Positions 23,095-35,934 of a stretch of DNA of 64,000 nucleotides are shown piece by piece (the first letter of the stretch is position 1; every line of letters starts with the position of its first letter). The notes below the pieces were generated by a model, which saw only the letters and a list, made by a program, of their open reading frames with translations, was not told the DNA's origin and made no database searches. The translations under genes were made by a program, and so were the position numbers. The stretch spans positions 3,472,001 to 3,536,000 of the forward strand of contig CM055615.1 of NCBI GenBank assembly GCA_029379385.1. Reading direction: 5' to 3'. Source of the stretch: Quillaja saponaria (taxonomy: Eukaryota; Streptophyta; Magnoliopsida; Fabales; Quillajaceae).

Positions 23095-25200
23095 TGTCCT
23101 ATCTCCTAGGTGGATGAAAAACAAGTTAAAAGTTAAACCTCTTTTTTTTGTTCACTTTGTCGTCTGCTTAGAAATTTTAAATAGGGGAAACAGCACTACT
23201 CAAAATAAACAAGTAATAATATACTTTTTATCTTTCGTATATTCTAACATGATATTTACTCTCTATATTACAAAAATAGTTTAGAAACATAAGGTAGCAT
23301 TTCTCTTTTAAACCTTAATTTCTTTCTCTAACCTTTTTCCATTGGGAGAGAACATGCATTAAATCCAAATGTCCAAGTATTAATTAATGATCAAGTTTAT
23401 AACAATATTTAATATTCTTTCTAATAGAATTGTAATAAAACTTTCTCAACTTCCCTTAACCTCTAAAATCATGCCACATCATTCTTAAACAAGGAATAGA
23501 AGGGAGAGGGACACATCGAGATCCTTTACTTTCATCTAATCCAATGAGAAGGAAAGATGAGTGAACCTCAAACACAAAGCAAACAATAAATATATTGAGT
23601 AGGGCTCAATAGTTTATTGTATATGGATGTTTGTTCTGAAACGAAAGTATTATAAATTCTTCTGTATAACTCAGTCCCATGTAAGATAGATGGTTCCCTT
23701 ATTTGTGCCCAATAAGAATTTATCACTTAAAGAGCAATCTATGCACTAAAATATCTTCTTACCCACATGCTCAACTAGTGTTTTCTATTAAAACTTGTAT
23801 TTATATTTGACACATTTTGGATAGTGATAGAATGAACTTGCCTGGAACTCATTAAGTGAAGACAAAATTCCTATATATTATTTACTATAGTTTGGAATCA
23901 AAATTGAGTTTGCATTGCTGGCCCATATGACCAGAATAGTAAAATACAAGGAGCTCCAGTAAGCTCTTTCTATTGAAAAGAGTTTATGCTTATAAATCTT
24001 AACCTACTTATAATAAAGATGATTTATTTATATTAGGAAAATATTACATCCTCAAGCATTTTTGCTTCATGTACTGTAAATGTGTCGCATAAAAATAAAT
24101 TAATCTCCAGTGAGACCTATTTTCTATTAGTTGATCTAAAAATAAAATGCTCTGTGCACTTAGACACTTTCTTTACACTTCAGTATTAATTATAACGTTT
24201 AGGTGATTAAGTGATCTGCTGGGTAGTGCAAGTTATTGACTTTAACATGTTAGTTCTGCATAGATTTTAACTGCTTTCCCTTTAACCATTTTTTATAATA
24301 TGCAGCTCTTGTTAAGTCTTAAACAAGAAGCAATTAACACACCAATTCAAGTACTAATTGACTGCAATAGTTTTTATTTGTAAACCACTTGAGCTTTCCT
24401 TTTCAAGTATTTCCAAGACTTGTCACATTTTAAGTGCAAGACCTTTTAGTTTATCTTCTTCTTCATAAATGAACTTATAAAACACCTACAAAAAGGTAAT
24501 CTTAGTTGTAGTAAACCTCTGAATGATCAATGGTGGTCCATATACAAACTAAGGCCAACCATATCAATGAACCACAGACATACAAGTGTATGGCTAAGAG
24601 AAATGCCACAAGGACTTATACATCCTTAAACCAAATCCTTCATTTATTAATGCCCACCATATGCTTATCTTATATAATAAACCCCATGTTATATAGAATC
24701 ACAAGCCAACCTTCCACCACTCGCTGCCTGGTTGTCTCACCATCTTCCCCTATATTCACTGCAATTTCTTTGTCTTCATCTTACCAAAGGTCTCAAATAC
24801 TAGACAGGAATCTTTTGCATACAGACAGCGGCAGATATATCTTTAAGCTTCTGTCCATTTGACCAATACAGTCATCAATCACACACACTGCTATATAAAG
24901 GAGGGTTTAATTGTCAAGGATAGGCATGCAGGTAAAGCAGTAATTTTGATCAGTGTAGCATACATTGACAACAAATCTGATATCCCTTTTGGTGTATAAT
25001 AGAAGATTCTTCAATGGCTGCTCAAGTTGACACATGAACAAGATCAAAGAGATATCACTTCTAGTCCTCCAACAAAAGGGAAATATAGTAGTGTAAGAGA
25101 TCGGCTCAATTACTGCAGTCCATAGTTACTAACAAATCATTTTCTTTTTGGTCTGAATAATTTGTAAATTTATGTAAATTTTGACATTTTCTTTTCTGTT
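23095..25200. other. Intergenic and upstream region, no gene supported
   Basis: About 2.1 kb between the LINE and the next gene. It is AT-rich with small open frames that show no family resemblance. The last few hundred bases presumably include the promoter and perhaps a leader exon of the gene starting at 25422, since a CAG acceptor-like site occurs near 25210. Confidence 0.4.
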
Positions 25201-25421
25201 GTTGTTTCAGACAGAGAAGCTAAAGAGAAGAACGTAATTTCGTTTAAGCGCCATGGATTATACTGAAGAGCAAAAACAAGTGAAGGAAGCAAACTTGGCT
25301 ACAAGAAATTGAAGCCGTTTCCATTTTTATGTAGAAAGGACATGCAAAGTCTTGTTTTTATAGCACTCTCAATTTAAGGAGACTAGAAAGCTAAAATAGA
25401 CAACAGCATTTCGTTCGATCT

Positions 25422-26420
25422 ATGAAGATGAAGAAAGAAGATATTGCTAGAGGACTAGGAATCAAGAACAAGGAAGATTCAGCTATTCATGTAGGAAACA
25501 AAGTTTTACCGATAAGTGATGCACCATTATCAACATCAACTAGCACAATTGAACAATGTGGCATATCAGAAAAGAAAGAAAGGTTTAAAGGGGACAAAAC
25601 AAAGACCATGTCAAGAATGAAAGAGCTACTGAGATGGGCTAGTGCTGTAAAAACAGACAAGGGAGGAAAATTTGGTAGAAAGGTAAATTTTTAATCTCAG
25701 TTGACATCCCTGCTTTCATTTTTCCCTCCCTTAACCTCTGTATCTCTAGGATCACCTAGTATTATAAAAAACACCAATGACCTAGTCACCTACGAGAAAT
25801 TTCGCACATTGTATTCCATCATTGACGTTTCTCAATATGGACTTGACTATCTAAATCACCATCATTTTAACCTGCTAATAAATTTTAATATTCAGGATAT
25901 AAGATATCTAAGAAAGGAATTGTCATATATGACTTCCTAACATAGTGTTATGATTTTTGAACATGTGTAATTTCATATGCTTAGCTCTAGAATAGAAGAT
26001 TCAATTTTTATTTTTTTCCCCTTTTGTAGGTTCTACAATTTCGAAATCGTGGAACGCTGAAGGCAGTGCCAGATGATGATCAACTTAGTAATGACTCACC
26101 CAAGATCAGTTTCAGATGGGAAGTGGAAAGCTGCTCCACTATATCCACTGCATACTCAGCAATTTCAATGGCTTCTTCATTGAAAAATGAACTAAGCGAG
26201 ATTGAAACTTCATTAAATTCCTTCCCTATTCAAGACAGTCACAATACCACTTGTAGAAAAGGAAACTGGATCACTACAGATTCTGAATGTAAGTCATTTT
26301 CTGTCACATACAATTGCTTGTTTCATTTTTCATTCACGGACAGGCTTCATTCAAACTATAACTGATCTTCTTATTGGCTATCTGTTTGTTTAATGAGCAG
26401 TTGTGGTGCTGGAGCTATGA
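25422..26420 (+). CDS. Small plant protein of unknown function, three exons
   Basis: Exons 25422-25682, 26030-26288 and 26401-26420 have GT-AG introns and consistent phase. They give 540 nt, or 179 residues plus stop. The N-terminus is basic ([13 protein letters not shown]). The middle has a Lys-rich segment with [20 protein letters not shown] at the end of exon 1. Exon 2 starts [17 protein letters not shown] and has a Ser-rich stretch ([20 protein letters not shown]). The tiny last exon encodes the ending FVVLEL. The short FVVLEL ending after a three-exon layout looks like a conserved plant family, but I cannot name it. There is no signal peptide, membrane segment or known catalytic motif. 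The internal ATG choice is the first in-frame one with a good open frame. Confidence 0.72.
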
Positions 26421-28123
26421 AGAGAATGATCCAAAGAAGATCTTCATGGTTGAATCAACTGCTTAATTAGGCATTATGTATTGCACTTAATTAATGCTGT
26501 ATATGAATTTTGTTATCTCGAATTTCTCTAAGATATTTCAGGATTAAATGTAACATCAATTCTGGAAAATAAGAGAGATAAACAGGTGATGGAGAGATGT
26601 AACAAGATGCACCTGCAGCTTATCCAAGATGGCTTACATGGTGACCTAACAAATCTTCCATATGCACCAAAATATATAAGTGATCAAACATATTCATTTG
26701 ATCCATGTACCAAATGTTCAGGAACTCGCTTGGTACTGACATTAATTTTCATAATTAAATTTCAGCATAATGTAAGGATGATCCTTATCGCTGGTGATGT
26801 GTGTACATTAATGAGGGGTTCCCAAACTTCATTTATTTTTCATCCTTTAGAAAAAAGAGGCTGTCGAGAAGGTTCACAACAAGACAATCCAGTCTTCTGG
26901 GCTTGGTAATTCAACATTCTAAATGAATTTGTTGTCCTGCATATGTACATGTAGAGTTCCTTTGTCCACAAGCAAGAAAACTTTTTTATGAACAAATTGT
27001 CACTTATTGAAGATTTCTATTTTTCCCAAGGGGAATTTGGCTTGTACATATTTATGAGCTTAATTGCTTAAGGCAAGAAGTTCGAAGAAGACATGTACAT
27101 AGTTTTAGACACAAATTATAACTTTTTGTGATAAACTGGAAACATGATTTAGTGCAAAATTCAAGTTGTTTTCAAGAACTTGTTTGAGCAGGTTTTCAGT
27201 TTTATTGTCTCGATTACTGAATTTTACCTAAAAGAGTTGCAAATTTCTTTGTTAAAAGACTTGAAATTTTCTTTACTTTTTTTTTTTTTTTTTCTCTCTC
27301 TCGTCTCTTAAGGGCTGCTTCACCATTCCCACAGACCCCTCCCCCTCTATGTCAATTCTCTGATAACAATTAAACAAACAATGTTTAAGTGATTTTTCTA
27401 GTATTATAAGAGAACTTGTTAAAATACTAATATAAATTTTTTTTTAAATAATAATTTATGTATTAAATATTACTGAAATCATAATTAATTAATAATACAA
27501 AATTTTTAATTATAAAAATTTAATAATAATTAGTTGAGTTATTTAATTATTATTAATTAAATAAGTAATTACTAAATATGCTAAGTGCTAATATCAAAGT
27601 CAAAGTAGATACAAAGACTATTTTCACGGACATTTTAATTGGAAATACTAAAATACCATTTGTCATAAAAATTACTAAGGAATTGACTCAGAATTAGACT
27701 AGGCCTTATGTTTTCCCTTTCTCTTGATTTTTTTGGGCTGTTCTTCTCGTTTGTCCATTCGTACAGAAAAATTCAGTCTGAAGAGATTCAAGCAATAGAT
27801 GTGTAAGGCCGACCTTCACAATTCTCCTGATGATATAAATCCATAGATTAACAATTTATTCATCAACTGTCTCATAAATTTTCTATCTCAATATATTGAC
27901 TTTCCCCATTATATATTTCATTTCTTGCTCGAGTTATGACAGCCTATTATATCACAATATTTCATTTCAGCCTATTATATCTCTTTTTAAGGCAATACAT
28001 ATTTTGTACAAATATATTTCATTGTCAATATATTTTATTGTATATTTGGAATGCATATTCATTGTTAATTTCAGCACCGGTGTAATAAAAATGGCTAAAT
28101 CCACCATTTACATATCATTTTTC
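26421..28123. other. Intergenic, AT-rich, no gene supported
   Basis: A short frame at 26586-26909 and a possible small exon near 26850 follow the 25.4 kb gene, but neither shows homology I can name. The rest (27270-28120) is T-rich and AT-rich noncoding sequence. Confidence 0.4.
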
Positions 28124-28747
28124 TTTTTACATTTTCAATGACACATTTTATTAATAATAATTTCAACACGTTATTCTCAATATGCAACCAACAAAAAATA
28201 TTTAAGAAGATATTTAAATATAGCCAAAAGAAAAATATAAAACTAAAACATAACTCCTTTTCTTTTTGGTTCTCAACATAATTTAGTTTGTACTACTATA
28301 ATCTCACTAATAATAATTATATGCATTATTCTCAATTTTTGTGATTAACAAATATCTATATGAAGCAACAGTCAATAATTTCTCCAAAATTGAGATAACA
28401 TTAATCAAGAAAAAATAACAGACACATATGTTTTTACATTTTCAGTGACACATTTTATTGATAATAATTTCAACACATTATTCTCAATATGCAACCAACA
28501 AGAGATATTTAAGAAGATATTTAAATATAACCAAAGAAAAGTATAAAACTAAAACATAACTCATTTTCCTTTGGTTCTCAACATAATTTAGTTTAGTGTA
28601 CTACTAGTAGTTTATATAATCTCACTAATAATAACCATATGCATTATTCTCAATTTTTGTGATTAACAAATATCTATATGAAGCAACAATCAATAATTTC
28701 TCCAAAATTGAGATAACATTAATCAAGAAAAATAACAGACACATATG
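28124..28747. repeat. ~310-bp tandem duplication
   Basis: Two adjacent direct copies, 28124-28430 and 28431-28747, start TTTTTACATTTTCARTGACA and end GACACATATG. They differ by scattered substitutions and a few small indels. They are noncoding and AT-rich. The high similarity suggests a fairly recent duplication. Confidence 0.9.
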
Positions 28748-29944
28748 TATTTATTTTCATTCTAGATTTTTTGTCTTTTTAAATTTATAATTTAAGCTAT
28801 ATTGCTCTCATTGTAGCAAACATAATATTCCTTTTATTTTCCATCTACTTTCATCAACCCTTCATAGAAATAGATTCTCAAATATTGGCTTCAATAAAAA
28901 GATGTTTAATCTTACATGACATGTATATTGACAATTAAAATAGTACTAAGCATATAGGAATTATAATCACCTATAATTTTCTCGTTACAATCTCAAAACC
29001 TTCAAGTAAGAAGATAAACTACAAGTAATTAGACACTCATTCATATCATTATTTTTATTTCAGAATCCCCGATTCAAAGCTTTGTTGTTTATCAGTACAC
29101 AATAATCACAAATACTTGCTATTCATCATTTTTCCCATATAATTTTCACAATATCTCTTAGCAATGAGTTTCTCAAATTTTACCTCCACAAAAAGTTAAT
29201 TTTGTGAATTGCTAACAACCATCCCATTTTTTTTCCTTCACAATTTAATATTTTCAATTAGGAAGATGAACTCCAAGCCATAAAATTTTCTTATCACATT
29301 TTAAAAATTCACAACACTAGAAAGAAATAATATTACATAATAAACATAAAATAATGCACATTCAATTGGCTTACAATAATATTATCTTCTCATATTTTTA
29401 AAAATTCATGCACATGGGTAATCAATGTCACGCTCACCGATCATGATCAACAAAACATTATCAATTATACAAACAATTTCTCCTCTTGGCATATGCATAT
29501 ATTTATAAAATGATGCATATTCAATAGGCTTACAATAATGCACATAGAATTGATTTTTCATAAAACTATTTCATATAATTTGGCATGTATAAACTATAAA
29601 CAGTAAACCCAATAAGAAAAGAGAAATTTATCTTGTATAAAAAGTTATCCTCTTTCTACTACCAACTCTTTGTTTCATTTTATTTTGCAAAATTTTTAAT
29701 TTCCTTTACTAAAATGTTAGTCTCATAAACAACATTGACATTCTAGCATTTATTTTCCACATATTCTCTTTGGAAAAGTTTCTCCAATATTGATTTCACA
29801 ATATTGATATTCTTTCAACATTTCATATAATTTGCATATTAAATTTGGATTGTCAATCATCCGATGATTTTTCGTCACAACATCAAATTTATCAAATGAT
29901 AGCTTCTTAAATTTATAAATTTATTTTTTTTAATTCTTAAGATG

Positions 29945-30415
29945 GAGGAAAAATCAAAAGTTAAAATCATAATATAATCATGAATTACTCTTAAATTTTT
30001 TTTTTCTAATAGCTTTAAAAAAAATTATTTTTTAAATTTGATAAAAACTAAAAAATATTATAATTATTAGGAACTATGACAAAAAAATTGAAAAATTCAA
30101 TTTTAACTACTACTGATATATAATTATTGAAAAGTTATAAAGTTTTATGAATTAAAAGTTAAAACAAGAATTTTATAATCATAAAAATTACACTCTTAAT
30201 ATTTCTAACTATAATTTTTTTTATGAATAAAAGTTTAAAGAAATAATATTATAATCATGAAAACTATACTCTTCATTTTTTTTAATTTGTAGTTTTTTTT
30301 TTAAATTTAAATTTATAAATTAGAGAAAAACTAAGAAAATTATGATTATTAGGTATTTATTAACTAAAAAAATTGAAAAATTCAATCCACATACAGTTAT
30401 TGAAAAATAATAGAG
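29945..30415. repeat. AT-rich repeat, roughly two tandem units (copy 1)
   Basis: Units of roughly 190-230 bp share TTAAAAGTTAAAA, ATAATCATGAAAACTATACT, AATTATGATTATTAGG and AAAAATTGAAAAATTCAAT. The locus holds two main units plus a partial one. Closely similar units occur at 46910-47390, so this is an interspersed repeat family of unknown class. Confidence 0.65.
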
Positions 30416-30944
30416 TTATTAATATTGAGATGATAAGAATGTCAGGGGTTCGAGCTTGCGAGAAATTCTTCTGGAAGGATGTGCTACGAAGCCCAAAACA
30501 AGATTAGTCCTACATCCGAAATATGTGAAGAAACTTGTAGGGAAACCAAAAAAAAGAGAAAAGAAAAAAGAAAAGTTGATAGTTAAGAAAATAAAAGGGT
30601 AAAGACAACGAAACGGAAGAAAGATTTTGTCGAAGTATAGGATGAGCAGAGGTGGGCCCTTCAAATATCCATTACCACGGTTCAGCCCAGCCCAACTGCT
30701 GGTAAATGGTAAGTTTATCCATCTGCCGCCTATCCTCCGTCCACGTGACAAGCCGAATCTGCACTGTTGGTGTAATACAAAGCGCTACAGTGAAAGCTAC
30801 TTTACTAAAATATTTCACGATTCACTGTTCCCCCAAACGACACTGAAATTAAATTCATTTCTGATTTTAAAATTGCTGCTACTGCTACGCTTAGTGAGGC
30901 TGTGAAAGAATCCCTCAGAGGGGTTTATCCCTGTCACTGTCTGC

Positions 30945-30966
30945 TAGGGTTTTAGGGTTAGGGTTT
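30945..30966 (+). promoter_or_regulatory. Telo-box (interstitial telomere-like motif)
   Basis: TAGGGTTTTAGGGTTAGGG, continuing with TTT, lies 40-60 bp upstream of the Alba start codon. It is therefore near the transcription start or in the 5' leader. Such AAACCCTA motifs are typical of plant genes for translation and ribosome function and often act with TGGGCC elements; one TGGGCC occurs at about 30654. Confidence 0.75.
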
Positions 30967-31004
30967 CAACTGTTGGTTCCGTTTTTCTCCGAAATCCAAA
31001 AGCC

Positions 31005-34000
31005 ATGGATAGGTACCAGAAGGTTGAGAAGCCAAAGCCCGAGTCGCCGATAAACGAGAACGAGATCCGTATCACAGCTCAAGGTGCAATCAGAAACTAC
31101 ATCAGTTATGCAACTACTCTGCTACAGGTATCATCTTGTTCTCTTTGTATACTATTTTTTTTAGATCTTCCTTCATTTTTCTATTGTATATTTGTTCAAT
31201 TAATCTCGGTTTCCGATTGATTTTTAGCTGAAGAAGATTTAGTTATGGAAGCAGTACATCTTTTTCTATGTTTTGGGATTTTATGGGCAGTATTTGGTTA
31301 TATCTCTGGTGTTTAGTCATTGCTTGGATTTATGAAAGAATGCCGCTTGGTCTTTAAATAAAGGTTTTACATTAGATGTATTTTATTTTTACTTGTTTTT
31401 TTAATTGTTGTTGTAACTGTCCGTAATAGATTTGATTTTCTGCAATGCCCAAAATAGTGATGTGTTTTCCAATGCATGGCACTTATGTAACCTATCTGTT
31501 CCGTATATATGGATGGTCGTGGCCTCATGGGTGTTAATTGTTTGATAGATTTGCGTTAGCTGGTCATATGTTGTCATGGTTCCAGAGTCCAGATTTGATA
31601 TATCCTTGAACATGATTGCTAGATTTATAATTACTTTTATGTTTAAATAGATTGCTATGTAATATTACCGATATGATCATGATGTGTGGATGAGGACGAT
31701 TGCTTGTCTCTTTATGCTATGTATTGTCTGCCTGTCTGGTTGCGTCACTTTTTATGCTTGAAGTTGAGGTTTCAAAGCATAGTTCATTAAAATTGTTTGC
31801 AATATGCATGTCTACACTTTATTGTGTTTTTATTTGAAATTGTTTTATATTAGTATTTGAACTTAAGACCTAGACCATCCATGTTCTGTCATTTACTCAG
31901 TGTTGTCACATGCGAAAGGCGCTACTCTGAGGCAATAGGTTCCTAAATAATCTGAGGCGCACAAATAAGGCGATAAGCTGAGAAATTGAGGCTAGTGAGG
32001 TGACAATCCTCGATACTAAGATATATACTAAATTGATGATTTTAAATTATATAGATTTAAACTAGACTATATAAACAAGTGAAGATTTGAAAATATATAG
32101 AACTAAACTTTGACTAAATTGAAGATTTTAAATTTCATAGAATTTAAAATCATATTTTTTCAATAATTTAAGAATTACATGTACTACTTTAAGCTGTCAA
32201 TCACATAAAAAAGAGTAAAAAACAGATAGAAACAACTAGAAATGCTTTTAGATTCAAATCACCCACAACCAAACCTGGCAGGAGAGAGGAAATTCAAATC
32301 ACACTATCATAATACCAAGACAGGAGGACAAGGAGTTGACCGCACAGGAAAAGAAAACAGAAGCTTGTTGGGAGAAGTGACACGTGCCATCAAGCAGAGG
32401 TGTGGGAACGCACTTGGTATGACACACCACAACTGCAGCTGCGTGTGGCGGCACATTGATCAGAGATCGGTCCTTGCCCTCCGAGAAATGGCAGATGGCA
32501 GATCGGGACGTTATGGGGAGTGCCATGGAGTTACTTTTTTCTGATACTGAATCTTCAAGATGACAGATTGCTTTGGCCCAAGAGCGCCCATGACAACACT
32601 ACATTTACTGCCTTCTATTTTGTCTAAACTCCCTGCTCCAAAATAAAAACAAATGGAAAAATACATCTTCAAGGTTTTATTGAATTTCAGTTTGGTTCTC
32701 AAGTTCTTTTTGTTTGCTAGATTGTACACCTAAAATAATCTATGTATCAGAAAGAGGAACCGTCAATCCATCATTGTGAATTTTTGTATAGGTGGATTCG
32801 CAGATGCTCATGTGACTTTTCTTGATTTGAAATTATTGTATCTGGAACAACTAAACATTGAGGCCTCTGTCTATGATTCATATATGTTTTTGTATAAAAG
32901 TCATGTTGATTCCAATTAAAAAAAAAAATTGTAATCTTGTAAAGTCCTAGTATTCATATTGTCTTTCCAGAAGGATGTCGTATGGTTTTCACTATAAAGT
33001 TGCATATCTTTTGGGTAGTTTTAATTTCTTGTAGAATTAGTCATGATATGCTACTGGATGCTACATCATCTTTATGTAGTTTTGCCTTGACTATTGTGCT
33101 TGTAACAGAAGTTAAATTAACATCGGTACATAGCTCAGGGTTAGAAGTTCTATGTCTATGTATGGTGAAATTGAGGTCTTGTGCATACATGTTTTGTGCT
33201 TTTAATTTACATGGATAGTTCACTTCATGATTACTGGTCGCTTACACTTTGGCAGATGAATCTTTACTACATGCTTCTACATATATTATCTAACTTTAAG
33301 CATTTTTTTTGGACATCTTTTTCCTGATTGGTTCTTGCTGTGGTTGTTGTTTTCTCTGTTCTTTAATCAGAGAATGTCTTATTTGTCTCTCATCACTGTT
33401 TGTTGTACACTGCATCTAGGAAAAACGTGTAAGAGAGATTGTGTTGAAGGCAATGGGGCAGGCAATCAGCAAGACTGTAGCCATTGCAGAGATTTTAAAG
33501 GTTGATAGTCTTACAAGCTGTTCCTTGAAACCCTCCCTCCCCCACCCACACTTATACGCATGCACACACGCAGACAAACACAGTCTCCCTTGTATTCTAA
33601 CTAGTTGTATGCCTCCTAAAACAGAAAAGAATACCAGCACCTGCATCAAGATACTGCCATCAGCTCAGTGAGCATAACTGATGTATGGGAACCCATTGAA
33701 GAGGGTCTTGAGCCGTATGTTTTTTACAATTACATTTCGATCTTTGCTGAGTTATGCATCTGTAATTGTGAATGTATATCTTTGGATGGCATACGTTCCT
33801 GAGCATTGATGTGAAACAACTTATGTATTTGATGCAGTGTGGAGATGACTCGCCATGTCTCAATGATCTCTATCACCTTATCAACTAGAGAGTTAAACAA
33901 AAATTCTCCTGGGTGAGAACACGAAAAAATTAATATCTTGCACTGCCCTGCTTGGATATTGCGCTAGCCCATGCTGCTTCTTATACTTTAGTTTTATTCC

Positions 34001-35067
34001 TTTTTTTTTTTTTTTTTTTGATTTGTTTCTTCAATTTGACTTTTTTCTCTATGAAAATTTTGTTTGCAGATATCAAACTCCGTATATTGTGGAACAAACT
34101 AAGCCACAATCTAACTATCAGCGGCAACAACCTAAACAAGGACGCGGTCCTTACAATGCTGTAAATGAAGGTGGTTGCAAAGAGAAGCTAATAATAGCAT
34201 TAGATGTTTAAAATTCTAATACCACATTTTTGCCTATAATTTAACACATCTTATAGCATATTTGTAGACTCATATGGTCGAGGACGGGGTCAAGGCAGAG
34301 GGAGAGGGCGAAATTGGGGAAGGGGTGGATATGGTACCAGGAGGATATGGTAATTACCAAGGCGGATATGGTAATTACCAAGGCAGATATGGGAATTACC
34401 AAGGTGGATACGGTAACGACGAAGGTGGATATGGTAATTATCAAGGTGGATATGGTAACTATCAAGGCGGATATGATAACTACCATGGTATAGATTCCAA
34501 ATACCGAATTATGTTTTATCTGTACTCTGTAGTTATTTCTTTGATTCTATAGATTCTTAAATCCATTTAAAACTGATCCCGGTTTCAAAATACGCTCTTT
34601 TCATGACAGATAATGGTGGGTATTCAAATCGCGGATTTGGCAGTGGGAGAAGCAGAGGTGGGGGCTATCGCGGTAAGTTTCCTTCTTGCATGCTTATGTA
34701 AGCCAGTTTTAATGTGATATTGGTGACGTTCCCTGTGAAAGTTTGGCATGATGTTTAAACAAAAAGTGTCATTTTGTTTGGGGGTGTATTATTATATTTT
34801 TGTAAGAGTACATCCAGAAATGTGTTGCTTGCGAGCCTATTTGACATTAAAGGAAACGTGTTGCTCGCTTGTCTATTTGACATTAAAACATGACAATTAG
34901 CCCACGAGTTTTATTAGCTAGACCTGTCTACAGGATTTAATTGTAGGCTGATGGAAGAATTTAATTTTCTTGCAGGTACGGGATATGAAAGAGGTGGGGG
35001 CAGAGGATATGGTCGGGGCCGGGGTCGTGTGAATGGACGCCCAAGGGGTATTAGCAATCAGACATAA
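31005..35067 (+). CDS. Alba DNA/RNA-binding protein with RGG/GGYGNYQ tail (frame disrupted)
   Basis: Exons: 31005-31127, 33420-33500, 33638-33714, 33838-33912, 34070-34170, 34268-34487, 34610-34672, 34976-35067. The first four encode the Alba domain ([87 protein letters not shown]). The rest encodes an Arg/Gly tail, seven or so GGYGNYQ repeats and a final [17 protein letters not shown]. Plant Alba proteins of this long type bind RNA and DNA and occur in nucleus and cytoplasm. Two problems: at 33625-33640 the expected exon (KRIPALHQ) has one extra base, and frame is kept only by using a weaker acceptor 13 bp downstream at 33638. In exon 6, an extra base near 34336-34340 gives a stop at 34351-34353, which would end the protein at 180 residues. 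All later exons are in phase with each other, so this is either a recent mutation or a sequence error. Confidence 0.85.
31898..32601. mobile_element. Non-autonomous hAT-type DNA element in Alba intron 1 (704 bp)
   Basis: The ends are CAGTGTTGTCA (left) and TAGTGTTGTCATGGGCGC (right, reverse-complemented). A perfect 8-bp duplication, CATTTACT, occurs at 31890-31897 and 32602-32609. This fits the hAT superfamily. No transposase is present. Open frames inside the right half (for example 32242-32544 plus) have no family resemblance. Its ends resemble those of the element at 633-1075, but the interiors differ. Confidence 0.85.
34327..34487 (+). repeat. Coding 21-bp minisatellite (GGYGNYQ)
   Basis: About seven tandem copies of a 21-bp unit of the form GGCGGATATGGTAATTACCA plus one base, in exon 6 of the Alba gene. 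Copies vary at third positions, and a few at coding positions (RYGNYQ, GYGNDE, GYDNYH). Repeat number may vary between alleles. Confidence 0.88.
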
Positions 35068-35920
35068 TTGGAGTAGGAGTTGGTGTTTGTGTTTTTTTTT
35101 GGCTTTCGCTAAGTGTTTGCCTTGACCAGTGCGGTGAATCTGGTATTTTATCGGAATACTGTGTTAATAGCGTGATGTGGCTTAATGATCTCCAGCATTG
35201 CTAGCAGTATTTTTCTGTTTTCTTGTCTTTAAATGGACGTGGGCAAGGTTGTTTTGTTCATCTTTGCATTTAGGCAGAAAGCATCAGCATCAGCATCATG
35301 GTTTATGATTGCTGTAAATATTTTCAACTTTATGGTTTCATATACCATATTTGTATTTATATTTAATTTTCATATATCTTCATTCCTTTAAAACTAAATC
35401 CTGTTCTGTTTTTGTTTATTCTTAGACTTACTTTATGTAACTAGGTTGGTCTTTGCCGTAGTTGAAATGAGTGGAATTTGAAAAGTTCGTCTATTCCATC
35501 AGGGGTGTAACAAATGTGGAACTTATTTCCACAATTTCATTCTAATGGTCAGTCAACAAGACCAAGTCAATATATGGTAAACTAGATTGAAACAATAAGA
35601 AGCATCGTCAACAAGTCTAAAAACAAAACAGCTTAAATTATATTTACACGTACAAATAGAATCCATTACACTAGTAGATAGAAGAATTCAGTGTCACAAT
35701 CATCCTATAAATTCAGATCAAGGAATAATTTTCTGACTGATGCTTTCGTTAACTATTTCAGCACTGGCTTGTTCTTGCTTTCCCTGTAACATATTAGAAG
35801 TTTATCTGGCCAATAACTTTCAAACGAAGTGATTAAATCCAACATTCCATATTCTTCAAGAAAATGATATTTTGGGATTTTCAGCTGTTTAATTATATCA
35901 TCATCAGTAGTTAAAGTAGC
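35068..35920. other. 3' region of the Alba gene and intergenic DNA
   Basis: The first ~250 bp are probably 3' untranslated sequence of the Alba gene. The remainder is AT-rich with no gene I can support. Confidence 0.4.
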
Positions 35921-35934
35921 AAGCAATCACTAAG

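Noticed and set aside
26586..26909. 107-codon frame after the 25.4-kb gene
   Set aside because: It is AT-rich with no recognisable domain and no consistent splice pattern; it may be 3' untranslated sequence.
30945..30966. Possible internal telomere array
   Set aside because: Only about three units upstream of a gene; better explained as a telo-box promoter element.
34241..34486. Minus-strand frame rich in Val/Ile/Ser repeats
   Set aside because: It is the antisense shadow of the GGYGNYQ minisatellite.
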